Below the pieces are notes generated by a model. That model saw only the letters and a program-made list of their open reading frames with translations. It searched no databases and was not told the DNA's origin. Source: Grifola frondosa (taxonomy: Eukaryota; Basidiomycota; Agaricomycetes; Polyporales; Grifolaceae). Taken from it: a DNA stretch of 64,000 nucleotides. Positions 37,053 to 48,514 of the stretch are shown piece after piece; the first letter of the stretch is position 1, and each line of letters opens with the position of its first letter. Location: contig LUGG01000001.1 of assembly GCA_001683735.1 (NCBI GenBank), forward strand, positions 1 to 64,000, read 5' to 3'. A program made the position numbers and the translations under genes.

Positions 37053-39178
37053 CTACTCAGAGTACTTCCCGAAGCGGCCTCCAGCAGAAGAGTTGTCAAG
37101 CGCACGATAGCCCTTGTTTTGTCGCGATGACCAAAAAAGCTGTACGCAGATCACAAGCAGGAGGAGAATGACTGCACCAAGGAGGTACATGATGATGAAT
37201 ATGCTGCGCTGTAGCACATCCACGTCACTCGCGGAGTACCTAGTCTCCGCGATGGCACCTCCAACTACCGCGGCCGCCGACGACGACTGGTCGTTAGAGC
37301 CAGAGCCCGCGGATTGCGCAGCTGCAATGCGCGCGGCGTTGAGTGAATCGTATTCCGCCCATGCTTGATCCGCATCGGTGACCTGTACAAAGCACGCAGC
37401 TCAGAAAGGAATGGAACGACGTGACAGATGGTACTCACGCTCAGGATTTGGACGAATGGATCTGTGTCGCCGACAGTCACCAGACGTCCGAAATCGTATA
37501 CCGCGTAGACATTTCGCAGGAACGTGTCGCCAAGCAGGAAATCTGCACAAAGTTTTGGTTAAGACCACGCCGCTTGACATTGAAGAGCTTCGGACTACAG
37601 CTCACCTTGTCCAGACCCAGTGCTGTCAGAAAAGGCTCCAAAACATACAGCGTTGCCTTTCTCGTCGATATGATCAAAGAGAATAATATCAATCGGATGA
37701 ACAGGATACACGTTCGTCCTGTTGGAATGAGCATCAGAATCGACTGCGAGTCTAGTGTCACTCGTGGATACTCACCCGAAGACCATGCTGACATTGACCT
37801 TGCTGTCGCATGGCATATACCAAGTGCCCGAATCGTACGTTGCTCCAGGAATATTTCCGTATGTCGCGTTAACATAGTGGGGCGGAGCATTAGCTATCGA
37901 AGAATATGTAAGTCGGCAATTTGCGGGTGCCATACATAAGCGGCGTACCGAGCGAAGTCCCAGTATCGAACAATACCGAAAGCTGGCCAGCGGGAGGTAT
38001 GACACTTTGACCGTCATCACTGAAGTGTCGTCAGTTGCCATCATCAAACTCGCCAAAGTACACGTTACTCACGGGATATTGAAGCCTTCGATTAATACTC
38101 CATCAATAATAACGCCGTCCATGACACTCAGCCACTCATCGTCGGCGAGGAGAGGCAGCTTCGGAGTTTGTGCGACATTACTAAAGTTAGAGTTGAACTC
38201 GCCTAAGATATTTTCAATAAGATGTATGTGGAGTAGACATTACCAAACGTACCAATTGTGAATATGCCGCCATCTGTAAGACCACTATCGGAGCGCGACA
38301 AAAGGAAGGTATAGAAGTTCGGTTCGTCAGGATATAAGCCAAAAACCTGCAAATATTGTTACAATGAATTAGCTGTGAATCAAACATGTTGCTCACATTG
38401 TCCAAGAAGGAGGCCCCGTTAAATGAAGATCCGTTGAGGCTGTCCGCGACTGATGACAGAGACGGGCTACAAAAAAACAGGGTCAGTTATGCTCACGTAG
38501 AATAAAATAACTTCGTGCTTACGGCCCAATTCCCAGAAGACCCTTGTCTCCTCCCGATGTCGCGTTGGTACCAGGAGCACTGACTACCAATGGATGAGTA
38601 CAAGATATGTTATATTTAGATGAATTCGACTTACTGAAGGCTTGGTCGTACACTATAAATTCACCCCATGAAACGGGAGCTAGCAAGACATCGCCTGATG
38701 CCTGCGTTGTATCGCTATAGCCTGATTGTCAGTATAATTTACCCAATTCTCACGTGATGGGACTCACAGGTAGGTGATGGACGAAGTGATGAGGGTGTCA
38801 GTCACGTTGCTGCTAAATGTCACTCCTGTGGTATCTAGCCACAAATCCGAGCTTCCTGTGTCCAGTTGGACCTTTAAGCAGATTAAATAAGCATAGATGC
38901 GGAAAGGAATGACGCGACGCTCGGAGCGAAGTGTCCTTCGAACGATGACCTACTTCATATGGTTGGCCGTCCACAAAAATTGTCCCAACATAAAAGACAT
39001 CGTTTATGTTGCCGAAATAGAATGGGTCAGTGGCATTGAAGTCGGAAGATGCAGAAGAATGGGAAGCAAAATTCACGGAGGTGGAGTGAGTCGCCTGTCG
39101 ACGTATAGGAATGTGAATAGCGCTAGAAGTAGTTGCGAGAAGCAAGAAAATCAAGAATGAGCGTGAACGAGTCGACAT
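37053..39178 (-). CDS. aspartic protease (pepsin family A1), membrane-anchored
   Basis: The start at 39178 (MSTRSRSFLIFLLLATTSSA; an ATG at 39187 is an alternative) gives a signal peptide. A prosegment-like stretch with HIPIRRQATHSTSVNFASHS precedes the mature enzyme. The first catalytic motif is VQLDTGSSDLWLDTTG and the second SVLFDTGTSLGTP, the two Asp of the bilobal active site. GDKGLLGIGP, FGLYPDEPNFYTFLLSR, DGGIFTIG and WLSVMDGVIIDG lie in order. After the catalytic lobes comes a Ser/Ala-rich stalk and one membrane helix (SIFIIMYLLGAVILLLLVIC), ending in a short tail (FGKYSE, stop 37053-37055). This C-terminal anchor is found in a subset of basidiomycete pepsins and would hold the enzyme at the cell surface or vacuole. 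Introns are numerous. Confidence 0.82.
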
Positions 39179-39212
39179 GGTGGGCATCCGAGAGAGAGTC
39201 TTGCGTTTAGCA

Positions 39213-39218
39213 CTTATA
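39213..39218 (-). promoter_or_regulatory. TATA-like box of the aspartic protease gene
   Basis: TATAAG on the minus strand, 35 bases upstream of the ATG at 39178. Confidence 0.4.
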
Positions 39219-39735
39219 TTGTGCAGCGCATCAGCGCCCTAGCACGTGGAAACCTGTGTCGACACAGACCATTTGATGAGGGTTGTTTCGTGGCGTCCTA
39301 AACAAGAGCTGTCAAGTACTGATGGGCGATGTTGCGATGTTCCTGGCAACTTGCTTGACGGGTCACCAGCATGGACAGCAACACATGGCCAGGCATAGTA
39401 CCTGCATAGCCTCTTCAATCCTGTATAATTTTAATTTGAAATATACACCATAAACAACATACTTAAGTATGCTCAGGTGCATACGTTTGAACCCAAGAGG
39501 CAAAGCGAACAAGAGTTATCTGAGGCGTCAAGTAGGTGCACACAAATTGTGACTTCAGCTGCTCGGAGAGAGAATTCATTGCTGCGCTTCGCACTTTGAT
39601 TCAATTGCAATGGATTTGTCTTTTTTCTTCTCCTGCTTGGTATCACGTTGAAAGCTCTTCTGATAGTTTATCACATGTGCGGAACTTATCGAAGGATCGT
39701 CCAACGCGCAACAATTGTGGCATATGTGAGAGCGG

Positions 39736-39850
39736 CACCGCTCAAACAAGCTCTAGCATGTCGTGCAGTGAGGCTAGTGTAGGCGGCCATATAGAGTCAG
39801 GACTCAGGTCCATCGATCGTACATCACAGGTTGAATACAAGTGGCAGTGA
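39736..39850 (-). pseudogene. fragment similar to 35943-36060
   Basis: Starting with CGCTCAAACAAGCTCTA (plus-strand reading), the fragment matches 35948 onward, and similarity fades in and out over about 110 bases. The frame corresponding to the hydrophobic ORF at 36 kb contains stops here. It lies 60 bases left of the MITE. Confidence 0.4.
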
Positions 39851-39909
39851 TCCGGTCGGACCCGGGTTTGACCATTCAACCGCTCAATTTGACTTGACCC
39901 AGCGGACAC

Positions 39910-39917
39910 TATACCAA
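39910..39917. repeat. 8-bp target site duplication, left
   Basis: TATACCAA directly abuts the left end of the MITE and is repeated at 40770-40777 directly after its right end. Confidence 0.85.
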
Positions 39918-40769
39918 AGGACCCCCGACAATTCACTAAGAGGCCTGATCCGGATTTTGGAAAATCGGCCAAAAATGTCCGTAAGAAAAGGTCGAAATTT
40001 GGCCAAAAATGTCCGGATAAAATCAGGCATTCGAGCTTTTTTCCAAAATTTGTCCGGACTTCAGATCAGGCCCTCTAAGAGCACGAAAATGTCCGGATTC
40101 CAGGATCAGGGCTCAAAAATCTCTATTTTTCGCCCTGGATACGATAATCATGCATTCCTAAGTCTCTCAATTTGGTAGATTAGTAAAAACTATGGTGAAT
40201 CACTCGGAATATATCAGATATCCAGTTTGGACGATGCTAAGACGCTGAACATTGCCCGGGCCCGGGTTCAGTTCTGAAATCTTGACTACAAATATTACTC
40301 TCCATATCTTAAGTAAATCATTATTGACATCTATAACTTCAGAAGCAGCAGGCATTCAAAGTGACAGACTCCAGAGGTAGTGGAGCATGCGCAGCTTGTC
40401 GTCTCAAAACCCCATCAATCAAAAAATTATAATAACATTTCTTCCAGTGCACATGTGCGATGTTCGAAACAACACTTAGCCGACTCCCGAAATAACTATA
40501 ACGGATTTCAGTAGCGTATTAGTATATGTATATATAATATACAATAATTTTCGACAATTGATATTGATATACTTACACCTCAAGAAACTTTTGTCCGGAC
40601 TGTGGATCAGGCATGTCTGGACCTCCGATTTTTTTGTCCGGACAATTCCTCAGGCATTCGGCCGGCGGACCCCCTGGTTTTGTCCGGATAAAATCAGGCA
40701 TAGACCCTCAAAATTCCAAAAATTTGTCCGGATTAGGCTCAGGCCTCTTAGTGAATTGTCGGGGGTCCT
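39918..40769. mobile_element. 852-bp non-autonomous DNA transposon (MITE), hAT-like
   Basis: Both ends start AGGACCCCCGACAATTCACT when read inward. The inverted repeat is perfect for 31 bases (39918-39948 against 40739-40769). An 8-bp direct duplication (TATACCAA) flanks it. Inside each terminus there are many copies of TGTCCGGA or its complement mixed with AAAATC and GGCCTGATC words, i.e. subterminal repeats. The centre is AT-rich. No transposase frame exists. Eight-base duplications and subterminal motif arrays are typical of hAT elements, but the termini do not start with a hAT-consensus CAGGG, so the superfamily is uncertain. Identical TIRs and duplication imply a recent insertion. Confidence 0.88.
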
Positions 40770-40777
40770 TATACCAA
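40770..40777. repeat. 8-bp target site duplication, right
   Basis: TATACCAA, identical to 39910-39917. Joining the flanks without the element restores CACTATACCAATGTCGAAA, which resembles CTACACCAATGTCGAAA at about 36979. Confidence 0.85.
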
Positions 40778-40978
40778 TGTCGAAAGGCCCAATTCACACG
40801 CCACGCGTTCTATTCTCCGAGACAAACAACAGGATAAAGAGAAATAAAACTAGTTGGTATTACATAGATCTAATGGTATCCAAAACCGTCCACGTGCAAG
40901 GTATATCCTACCTGAGTTGTGCGCATCGTCTATGATATGAATGAAACCGACTATCCTCTAATCGAAGACGCCACTGTT

Positions 40979-43900
40979 CTAAGCGTCCTTGGCCGGACGT
41001 AGAGAATTTAGCGGCACACCAATGCCATGAATGTGATATTGCTCTCCGACGAGTTCTTTTGTAGCCAGCATCAGCTTGTCCAAACGCAATACAATGCCGA
41101 AGGCAGTTGTCACGCCTACACAAAAGCATCTGTACGAGACGTGTTTAGTCTCTCAACGAAGATGTAGGAGAAATGTGGCCGCATACAGATACTGTTCGTT
41201 CTCTAATGTGTCGATGGTCATTGTCCGGGGCAGACCGTAATCGTCGTCCGCCTCTTGTCGAATGACGTTCAAGCCATGAGTAAAGATCATGAAGCGATCC
41301 AACAGTGGACAAGGCGTGATTTGAGGAAGAGGATTTCCTGTACGAAGTGCTGTGGAGACCATACCTGATAGATAGTGAGAAACATGGCTTTTGGATGTAC
41401 AGATGTCAACGCTTACTGATTACCGCCAAGACGTCGCCTTGAAAGTCCGAATCCAACAGACGTGTTCGACGGAGGAACGCACGCGACCATGCAGGTTCCA
41501 GATGCTCTGCTACCGACATGAGGTGTGATAGGAGATATGCGATCTCCCTAGGCGCATAATCAGCGAAATTTTTCGAGACGTTTGACACTACATACATTTG
41601 GATTCCGAGTATCTTGTGATATCTCTCGGCCGGCCATCTTCCTCTGAGCGAGAACTAGTCACGAACAGTCAGTTTTCATGTTCGTCGAAGATGATCGCAG
41701 AAGTGTACTTCGTAGATCACGTTAGCTTTTAACACGAGAGACCGTTTAAGCTTCATTCGAATGGCTACCAGGCTTTGCACAATCTCTCCTCTGTTGACTT
41801 CCTGGTGCTCTCGAGTATTCGCGAATGACACGATTGAGCAGTATACAGCTCCGAGCTCAGTAACCGTAGTGGACATCATGGTACGCTGGTACCGACGAAG
41901 AGTAGTCGAAGGTGGCAGGAATGAAAATAGGCTACAGTGGTTTCAGTGAGATACCCTCTGCAGACTGTCTAAGAACTCACAAGGCCGCAGTCACGCCACA
42001 GACTACGAGGACGAACCGTCGCTATGGGATAATAAAATATATTAGCACGAACCCTACCGTGATTTGTACTGATTTTGGTTTACTCACCCACGCAAGGTTA
42101 AACCCGTAATAGTGGAATGGTAAGACGGAATGATTATCTTGCCAAGAATAACCAATTACCTACAGTCGCATAGACAAGCATCAGTCAAATAGGCTCAAGA
42201 AAGATAGAAAAGCAACTCACCAGTGCAGTCGTGACAAAGAAGATTGCGTTCGTCATCGGAGGGCCAGGCCAGTATAATCGGCCGTAGAAAAAGATGGGAA
42301 AGGTGACTGCGCACACTGCTGCTAAACCGTAATAGCTCCCCTTACCACTACCAGTCGATATATACCTGTAAGGTGCCGGAAACCATGAGTGTTCCAGATA
42401 GAAACAGAGTAGGACACGTCTATTACCATAGGACAGTACCATTGATCCCCCCAGGAAAGTACTCAAAATACGGGCCACTAGACCGAACGTCGTATCACCG
42501 CGGAAGCGAGCGATCGTGAGCTGTCCCATAAATCTGGAGAGCAAAGACATCAATGGAGCAAGATCTCGAAACCAGTGGTAAGTGCCCACATTCCCCAGAC
42601 GAAACGCTGGCCTTGGAAGCAGCGAGTTTCAGCTTGCAGTCAATCAAGGACGCAATAGACGTACCATAAGCAAATGCGGCCGTGCCCTTTAAGAAGCTCG
42701 GTATGCAGAGTATAACTATTCAAATTGGAATCAGAACACTGTAAGTTCAAGAAGCTGATAAAATCTACTTAACTCGTTAACAACCCTGCCTTGATGGCAA
42801 AGAGTGCATTGCCACCCATCAAGCCCATCAACGCGAGATAAATCCAGTACATAACGAGTTGGAATAGGTTGCTGGGAGGGAGGGCATCAGGGTCGCGACG
42901 ACTAGTCATGCCCAGATCCTCATTCCATTCCGGTTGCATGCCAGGGATGACATCTAGTGATAGAAGTCCATCGCAACACTAAATACGTTGAAAGAATGTA
43001 TGCATGATGTTGAGAGAACGCACCTGGATCCTCATCATCGATCCGATCCATATCTTCCGCGGCATCCCAGCGACTCCACACGAGTAGCTTGCGGATCGGG
43101 AGGCGTGGCCGCCACAACTTTGCTTTTGGAAATCCCTTCTCAAGCCGGATGATCTCCTCCAGCTAAAACAGAAAATGATGTTAAACTATGCCATACGCGA
43201 ACACGGAATATCGAGTATAACGATGCTTACGATATCGGTGAGGATACTGGAGAAGCGAATAAGATGGTACTGGTAAACGTAGCAGTGGAAGAGGTAGCGG
43301 TGTGGCGGTGGTTCTATGATTCCATAGGAGGAACGAACATGGCTCGGGTCGAACGCAGAGCGAAACGGGTCTAACACCATATGGCTAGGTACCAGACATT
43401 AGATTAGTGAATGTATAAGACTGTAATCGCGAAGAATTGCCAGAGATACACACCGCTTCTGTTTCTTAAATCGCTCCATGACTTCGGCCATTTTGTCCCT
43501 GAGACCTTCCAACTTCGCCAGCCGTTCTTCACGCTCCTTCTCGATTTTGGCACGACTATTAAAGCTATCCCTTCGTACCTCCCCAAACCATGCTTGTACA
43601 TCCTTCAGAACATCGGCAGTACATCCTAATAGCTCATCACAGCTCTCGCTCAACAGCGCGACGAAACGCGCTGTGTTCTCGGGGAGTCCGGACGAGACAA
43701 CCGAGTAGACTCGAATGCAAGATATCGCTGAGACTCGAATACGCCTACGGCTGTCTCTGCTGAGGACGCTGTGGTGGCCACGCGGGAGAGTGAGAGCGAG
43801 TGTGCAAGGCTGAGCAGCGCAAGATGCAAGTGGTTATTTTGCTCCTCCTCTTCATGTTGCTGCAAGCGTAAATGCAGGTGCCGCGATAGCGACTTGCGCA

Positions 43901-45498
43901 GTGACGAACGATTGGGCTTCGGACGTCGCCGTCGTGCGATCTGGTCCGGATCCTCCATAAACCCCGGATGACGACCGCGGTCGGGAGAACTCGGCCGTGA
44001 GTTCGCTGGTGTGTTCCATCCAGGACTGGTAGGGCTCGAGGGACCCGGAGTACTTGGTCTCGAAGGCCTCGGAGTATTTGGTCTTGACGGTCGCGGTGTG
44101 ACCGGCCTTGAAGGAGCTGGAGTGGTAGGCCTCGAGGGCACCGGAGTGACAGGGAACTTTTCGCGCGTCGGCTCAATAAGCGTGAAGAAAATTCCCATTC
44201 CATTCGCTCTCGTAACCAGTCTCCGCGTCCACGTCTGCAGAGCGCCGATGTCGGTCGGCGAGAATCGGCCAAACACGATATCGTGCTTCATAAGTCGTAA
44301 CGAGGCTGCAGCCGGCCCAAGACCACCTTCGGATTTCGCCACCAGACTGTTGATATTTGTAACGGCAGTAGCAAATGCGGCCGATGAGGGGTCCGTCTTC
44401 AGGATAGCGCGGTGCTGTTCCAGGAAGGCATTCAGAGGGTCAAACACGTTGAATAACGAACGCGTGTACCGCGCAGTGATCGTCGAAGGGAATAGCACTG
44501 CTGAGAAAAATATGCATAAGGCAGAATGGAATGAGAGTGGAAGCGCGATCGCATGACCGATTTGGTAGAATGGATACGGGAATAAAATTGCAGTCGTCAT
44601 AGATATATCGATGCAGATGCACCCGAAAACCGTCGCAAACAAGAACGGCCCTGGTCCTAGTCTTGCTTTTGTATACAGCAGTAGTGCGCTTCCCAGAAAG
44701 ATAAACACACCCATGATCACGGTCGGTCCAGCTTCGACGAACTGCCCAGTAGAGATGGCTTGCAAACTGGCATTGCGATCGGTAGTCGTACGAGCTAAAC
44801 TGGCAAGGAAGATGCCAAGACAACACCAACTGAACACACAGAACCGTTAGAACAACTTTATGTAAACAACTCAGACTCACGCCCAACTGGTTGTCACGAG
44901 ACCGAGGAAGATCAGTTCACGTTCCAATACGGCTATGAACGGATCACTTGGGACATCGAGGAAAGCAGCTGTAGATACCACGTATCAGCAAGAGCTTGAA
45001 CAGGGAGTCGGAGTCACAACGTTCAACTGGCCTATGAGGATGAGGAAACTAGCCTGAAATTTTTAATAAACGACTGCGCGTGCACAATCGAATGGCAGTC
45101 AGACTCACTTGTCCCATCAATTGCCCCGTCCGCGGAATGATCATGAATACTACGGAGACCCAACCAACAATGGCACATCGTATAGTAGGCTTCAACTTTG
45201 ACCAGGTAAAATTGGCAGGTATCCACTGAAAATTGAATGGCAGCCAGTCCGTGAGCTTCGAGCCAAATGTACGGAGCGGAGGTGGCTTCTCCTTCCGCAA
45301 CTCTTCCATTTTTTCGGCAACGAGTGTGGCATGGCGGGATGTGGAAGAGCCGTTTCCGTTCTGGAGGTCTTCTTGCATACGGACGTGTTTATGGTGACGC
45401 TTCTCGCGGCGAGGCTGACGGCCGCGGGGGAGTTCGTCCTGTTCGCGGTCGCTGGCCTCGTCGCCGATGCGAGGGTCATAGCTGCGCCCAGTCTCCAT
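40979..45498 (-). CDS. ArAE/FUSC-type membrane protein (aromatic-acid exporter-like)
   Basis: Start METGRSYDPRIGDEASD at 45498. A basic N-terminal tail leads to a first membrane block (TIRCAIVGWVSVVFMIIPRT, WCCLGIFLASLAR, TVIMGVFIFLGSALLLY, FLFATVFGCICIDISMTTAI). A long cytosolic domain of about 600 residues contains a Pro/Ser/Thr repeat (PSRPTTPAPSRPVTPRPSRP type) and a coiled-coil-like segment (EKEREERLAKLEGLRDKMAE). A second block has LMYWIYLALMGLMGGNALFA-like spans, PPMTNAIFFVTTALV and ends in TRTMM. The C-terminal soluble part has GRWPAERYHKILGIQM, IAYLLSHLMS and FGIVLRLDKLMLATKELVGE (stop 40979). This 5+5 span layout and the GRWPAERY motif match fungal ArAE/FUSC (DUF2421-type, BRE4-like) proteins. 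The transported substrate is unknown. One C appears lost in the run at 43681-43684. Confidence 0.75.
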
Positions 45499-47235
45499 GC
45501 TATCGCGAGAGTTGGACGCGCGGTGGAATCGTGGAAGTCGTTATCGTTAACGTCGTCGCCGTCGAGTCAAGGAAAGTCATCTTCTTAAGTTTCGGCGGCC
45601 ACGGTCATATGCTACGTGCTTTTGGCTGGACCGCAGCACGTGCGCTCACGCTGTCGATCAAGATCGCCGCTTCAGATCTGTTGCGATTTTCAAAATGTCA
45701 GACAGTCCGAACCTCGGGCATGTAAGGATGTAGACAAGGAGAAATTGGACGACAAAAATAAGCTCGTATGGTACAAGGAGCCCGTAATACAACCAGAGAT
45801 GTCACCTTGAATATGCGCAGAATCAGCATACACCATTGGCAGAAATCGGGCCACGCTGTAATTGGACGGAGCCCTCTCGACCCAATTACGTGCATGGATG
45901 AAACTCGTGGCTCGGGTACTGGCATGGCACCTTTAGCGGTCCTAAGACGAATGTGTGAATATCGAGCGTCGGGTATGTTGTGCGCAGTGCCGTAACCTTG
46001 GCGAAGAGGACTGGGGACTAGGTTCTCATTGTCCTCGCCTAATACCAAAAAATGAGTGCTGTTGCAGAGCATCATTACGAGCACCGCAAGAAGCTCAAGA
46101 GGTACTTGTGTAATGGCGATGCCCCATACTGCTGAGGTGCTTCGTGACAAATAAACTGGCCATTGCGTGCCGGGTTGATTCGATCGGTAAATTGGCATCA
46201 CTCGAACGATTTCGCGACGATCCCGAGCTCGCAATCCCCTAGAACCCACGTGTTCGTCCAGATAAAATAGCGTTCCGCGCCCTTTTAGTCGTGTGTCCGT
46301 TATCGCAACCGTTGTCCGTCGTAGACAATTTTCTTTTCCTTGGTTGAAGTCGCGCCTCTCTCGTCGCATCAATATAGCGCCCTCGAAGGACAACGCGGTC
46401 GTATGTTTGATAGACAATTCGAACGTCTCCTAGGACGTTGAGGCTGTAGGTGGCGGCGCCGAGATCGTGAGTTCGCCGACTAATGTGGCTCGGAGGGGTT
46501 TGATGTGTGCAGAGCTCCGTCGTGTCTTGGCGAGCGTTGATCCGATTGATGCCTAACAGTAGTATCGAAGTCTGAAAGTGATTGGTCGAGGCACGTCTCC
46601 TTATGCAAGTAAGCAGACCAACCGTTCAGACCTAATCAAGGCTTAGAGAACTAATTGGCCGTAGAGAATAACACGGTCGATATCGACTACAACTGAATTA
46701 GCAGTCTGAAAATGCAAATTGGTCCACTGTGAACTCACCAAGATACACTATTTCTCCTGAAATATCGTTGAGTTCAGCAGCTGAAGACTGCGCATATACG
46801 CCCTTCCTGAGTTACTGTAGGTATCCGGTGAATCGAATAGAGATTATCAAAACGAGGCTGATCGATTCAGATTTTTTCAGAACCAGTGGTGAAAAAGGAT
46901 TTCATCACACCGATATCAAACCAAATAATACCAGTTCCTAAGGACCGATGTACCTGCAGTAATCCCCCGACAAGTCTAGCACGTTAACTAGTTCACTTTT
47001 CACGATGTAAAAATTGACTTTTAACCACGTATGATCATTTGGTGAAAGTAAATAGCTTTCCGAGCGGTGTCGCTGAAGAAAATCACAGGTCAAGATGTAA
47101 TGCTGAAGATCCAAACCAACAGCGAGCGGGGAAGCTGGCCAACCACGAGTCGCGACTCCAGTGGCCATCACGTGATATCCCGACCAAATTTGGTCGCGCT
47201 CGCCACACGCGCTCATCGTCGGCATCAACCACGAC
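45499..47235. other. intergenic region
   Basis: A 239-codon minus-strand open frame (45698-46417) lies here. Its composition is not protein-like (mixed Cys, Arg, His, no hydrophobic pattern), its frame overlaps no intron signals and I know no similar protein. I list it as open but unsupported. The 3' part should hold the LSm6 promoter. Confidence 0.4.
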
Positions 47236-47683
47236 ATGGACGAGTCAACACCTCCCCCTCCACCAGCTCCGCCGGCTGAACCTTCACCACCACCACCTCC
47301 TCCGCCTGTCGCAACGTCGGGTTCACCCACCGACTTCCTGAAGAACGTAGTGGGGAAAAAGGTTGTTGTGCGATTGACCTCGGGCGTTGATTATCGTGGT
47401 AAGTTCATCTTCATGTTTGAGACAAATTGCATTTGTTCGATCAGCGATCGCAATGGGTAATTTCTCACATATCTATGGGCAGGAATTTTGTCTTGTTTGG
47501 ATGGCTACATGAATATCGCTCTGGAGCAGACCGAGGAGCATGTTAATGGTCGAGTCACGAATCGCTACGGAGATGCATTCATACGCGGTAACAATGGTAT
47601 GTCTTCATCAAGTTATGAGTTGTGGATGCTGGCATAATATCTGGCTGCTAGTGCTTTATATTTCCGCTGCAGAAGCACTATGA
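47236..47683 (+). CDS. LSM6: U6 snRNA-associated Sm-like protein LSm6 with polyproline leader
   Basis: Exons 47236-47398, 47483-47596 and 47652-47683 join in frame. The Sm fold is complete: SPTDFLKNVVGKKVVVRLTS and GVDYRGILSCLDGYMNIALE (Sm1 with the conserved Asp-x-x-Met-Asn), then GRVTNRYGDAFIRGNNVLYI (Sm2, RGNNV). LSm6 is part of the LSm1-7 and LSm2-8 rings in mRNA decay and U6 snRNA binding. The first 31 residues form a proline leader (PPPPPAPPAEPSPPPPPPP) not found in yeast or human LSm6, which begin close to the Sm fold. The ATG at 47236 is the only one in frame before the fold. Length is about 102 aa. Confidence 0.92.
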
Positions 47684-48514
47684 TTGTCGATGTGCCACAT
47701 GGATTGAGGGGCTATATGCCTAGCGTTCGTCCCTCAGAGACTTTCGAAATGGCCTTGATGAAGGGTCCTATCGAAAATGAACCTTGCGCAAGAACATCGT
47801 GAGATGGCTGTGCGTACAGGCTGCCGCCTTCTAGGGGAATGGCATAACCACAGACATCTCGGCAAGCGTAGCGCATACCTTGCATTGTGTGGAACTTAAT
47901 TGTTACAGGTGCAACAAATTTACGTTGCGGATGCATAGCAATCTGCCCCAGTATGAGACCTCAAGGCCTCACAGCTGACGGAACTTGATTGAGATAAGTC
48001 GCCTCATATTCGCTTCCGAATATAGAACATGAGCTACTGGTTCGTCCTCGAGCTCATGGTGAGGCTACAACGTTTATCGCAGCAGCATCTATGCACCGGA
48101 TGATGCATGGAATCTGTCGAACTTGCTCTTTGTCTTTTGAACACTGCATTTACCAGCATCGAATCGACTTTGATTCTTCAACGCTTCTAGCACTTGCTAT
48201 GCTCGACCACAGTGGACTGTTTCTTGATCGCCGTCTCCGAATCAGTTCTTCTCATCTGGCTCATGACGGGCTCTGTGCTCGAAACTTCCTTGTTTAATCT
48301 GACACTGCTTCCGATTATGTGGGTGCAGGGCTGTCCGCATGCTGGTTTGGCACAACTTTGTTTTGGGTTCTCTGTCTATTGTTCGCTCCCTGTAATTGTG
48401 CCCGTACCGCCTCATACTACGGTCAGTGCAGCACCTTAGCGTTCTTAGCCTCAGTGGGACAGACATAAGTAGCTATATGCATCTTTGATCCCCTCCCCAT
48501 ACTAGCTGTTCGAT
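47684..48514. other. intergenic region
   Basis: About 830 bases with a pyrimidine-rich stretch upstream of the next start. No gene or repeat is recognised. Confidence 0.5.

Noticed and set aside
45698..46417. 239-codon minus-strand open frame
   Set aside because: No motif, odd composition and no intron signals; length alone is not enough in a GC-balanced fungal intergenic region.
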